Shown piece after piece: positions 12,541 through 12,576 of a stretch of DNA of 12,576 nucleotides. The stretch spans positions 1 to 12,576 of the forward strand of contig CAMAHO010000047.1 of NCBI GenBank assembly GCA_945834545.1. The letters are read 5' to 3'. Under the pieces are notes generated by a model that saw only the letters and a program-made list of their open reading frames with translations, was not told where the DNA came from and did not search any database. The number at the start of each line of letters is the position of its first letter. Positions within the stretch are counted from its first letter, which is position 1. Source of the stretch: an uncultured Lachnospiraceae bacterium. GTDB taxonomy: Bacteria; Bacillota; Clostridia; Lachnospirales; Lachnospiraceae. The position numbers and the translations under genes were made by a program.

Positions 12541-12576
12541 AGTCTGTTTCACAAGATATTCCGGTTAGCTTCTCAA

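Overview
The window looks like a chromosomal piece of a Gram-positive anaerobe of the class Clostridia, most likely a Lachnospiraceae-type gut bacterium. This rests on the SCIFF peptide and its maturase next to a fused secDF and recJ (a clostridial gene neighbourhood), on Shine-Dalgarno sites of the AGGAGG type, on GTG/TTG starts, and on an Lsa-type ABC-F gene with an attenuator leader. No tRNA, rRNA, CRISPR array, complete insertion sequence or prophage gene was seen.

Layout. Positions 31-215 hold a 185-bp foldback element with 54-bp arms, bounded by an exact 8-bp direct repeat that includes the recJ stop codon. Positions 221-6597 (all minus strand, read right to left) hold a small four-helix membrane protein (TIGR04086-like), scfA (48-residue six-cysteine peptide, missed by length-limited ORF finding), scfB (radical SAM/SPASM maturase), secDF (fused translocase accessory protein) and recJ (5'-3' ssDNA exonuclease). 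A perfect 9-bp stem-loop separates scfA from scfB. At 6598-6756 is a divergent control region with a consensus promoter and two 18-bp direct repeats 21 bp apart. It drives the plus-strand CNNM/CBS/CorC_HlyC gene (6757-8043), which ends at a long nested terminator.

Positions 8127-9979 (minus) form the most interesting part: an Lsa-like ABC-F ribosome-protection gene preceded by a roughly 290-nt leader. The leader has a near-consensus promoter, a three-codon ORF with a good ribosome site, a 44-codon ORF whose stop lies in the terminator stem, an intrinsic terminator, and upstream segments that can pair as a nested antiterminator. A 73-residue membrane protein and a YgjP/DUF45 metallopeptidase follow. 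A second foldback element (10993-11145) has a different end sequence (GTAA...TTAC) and again an exact 8-bp target duplication. Last comes an uncharacterised calcium-loop protein whose promoter matches the sigma-D (flagellar sigma) consensus.

How they work together. scfA and scfB form a peptide-modification pair of the ranthipeptide type, possibly with the neighbouring Sec accessory protein aiding export (inference from position only). The ABC-F gene is probably induced by ribosome-targeting antibiotics through its leader. The sigma-D-like promoter suggests a motile organism. All functions are assigned by reading motifs; no database search was run.
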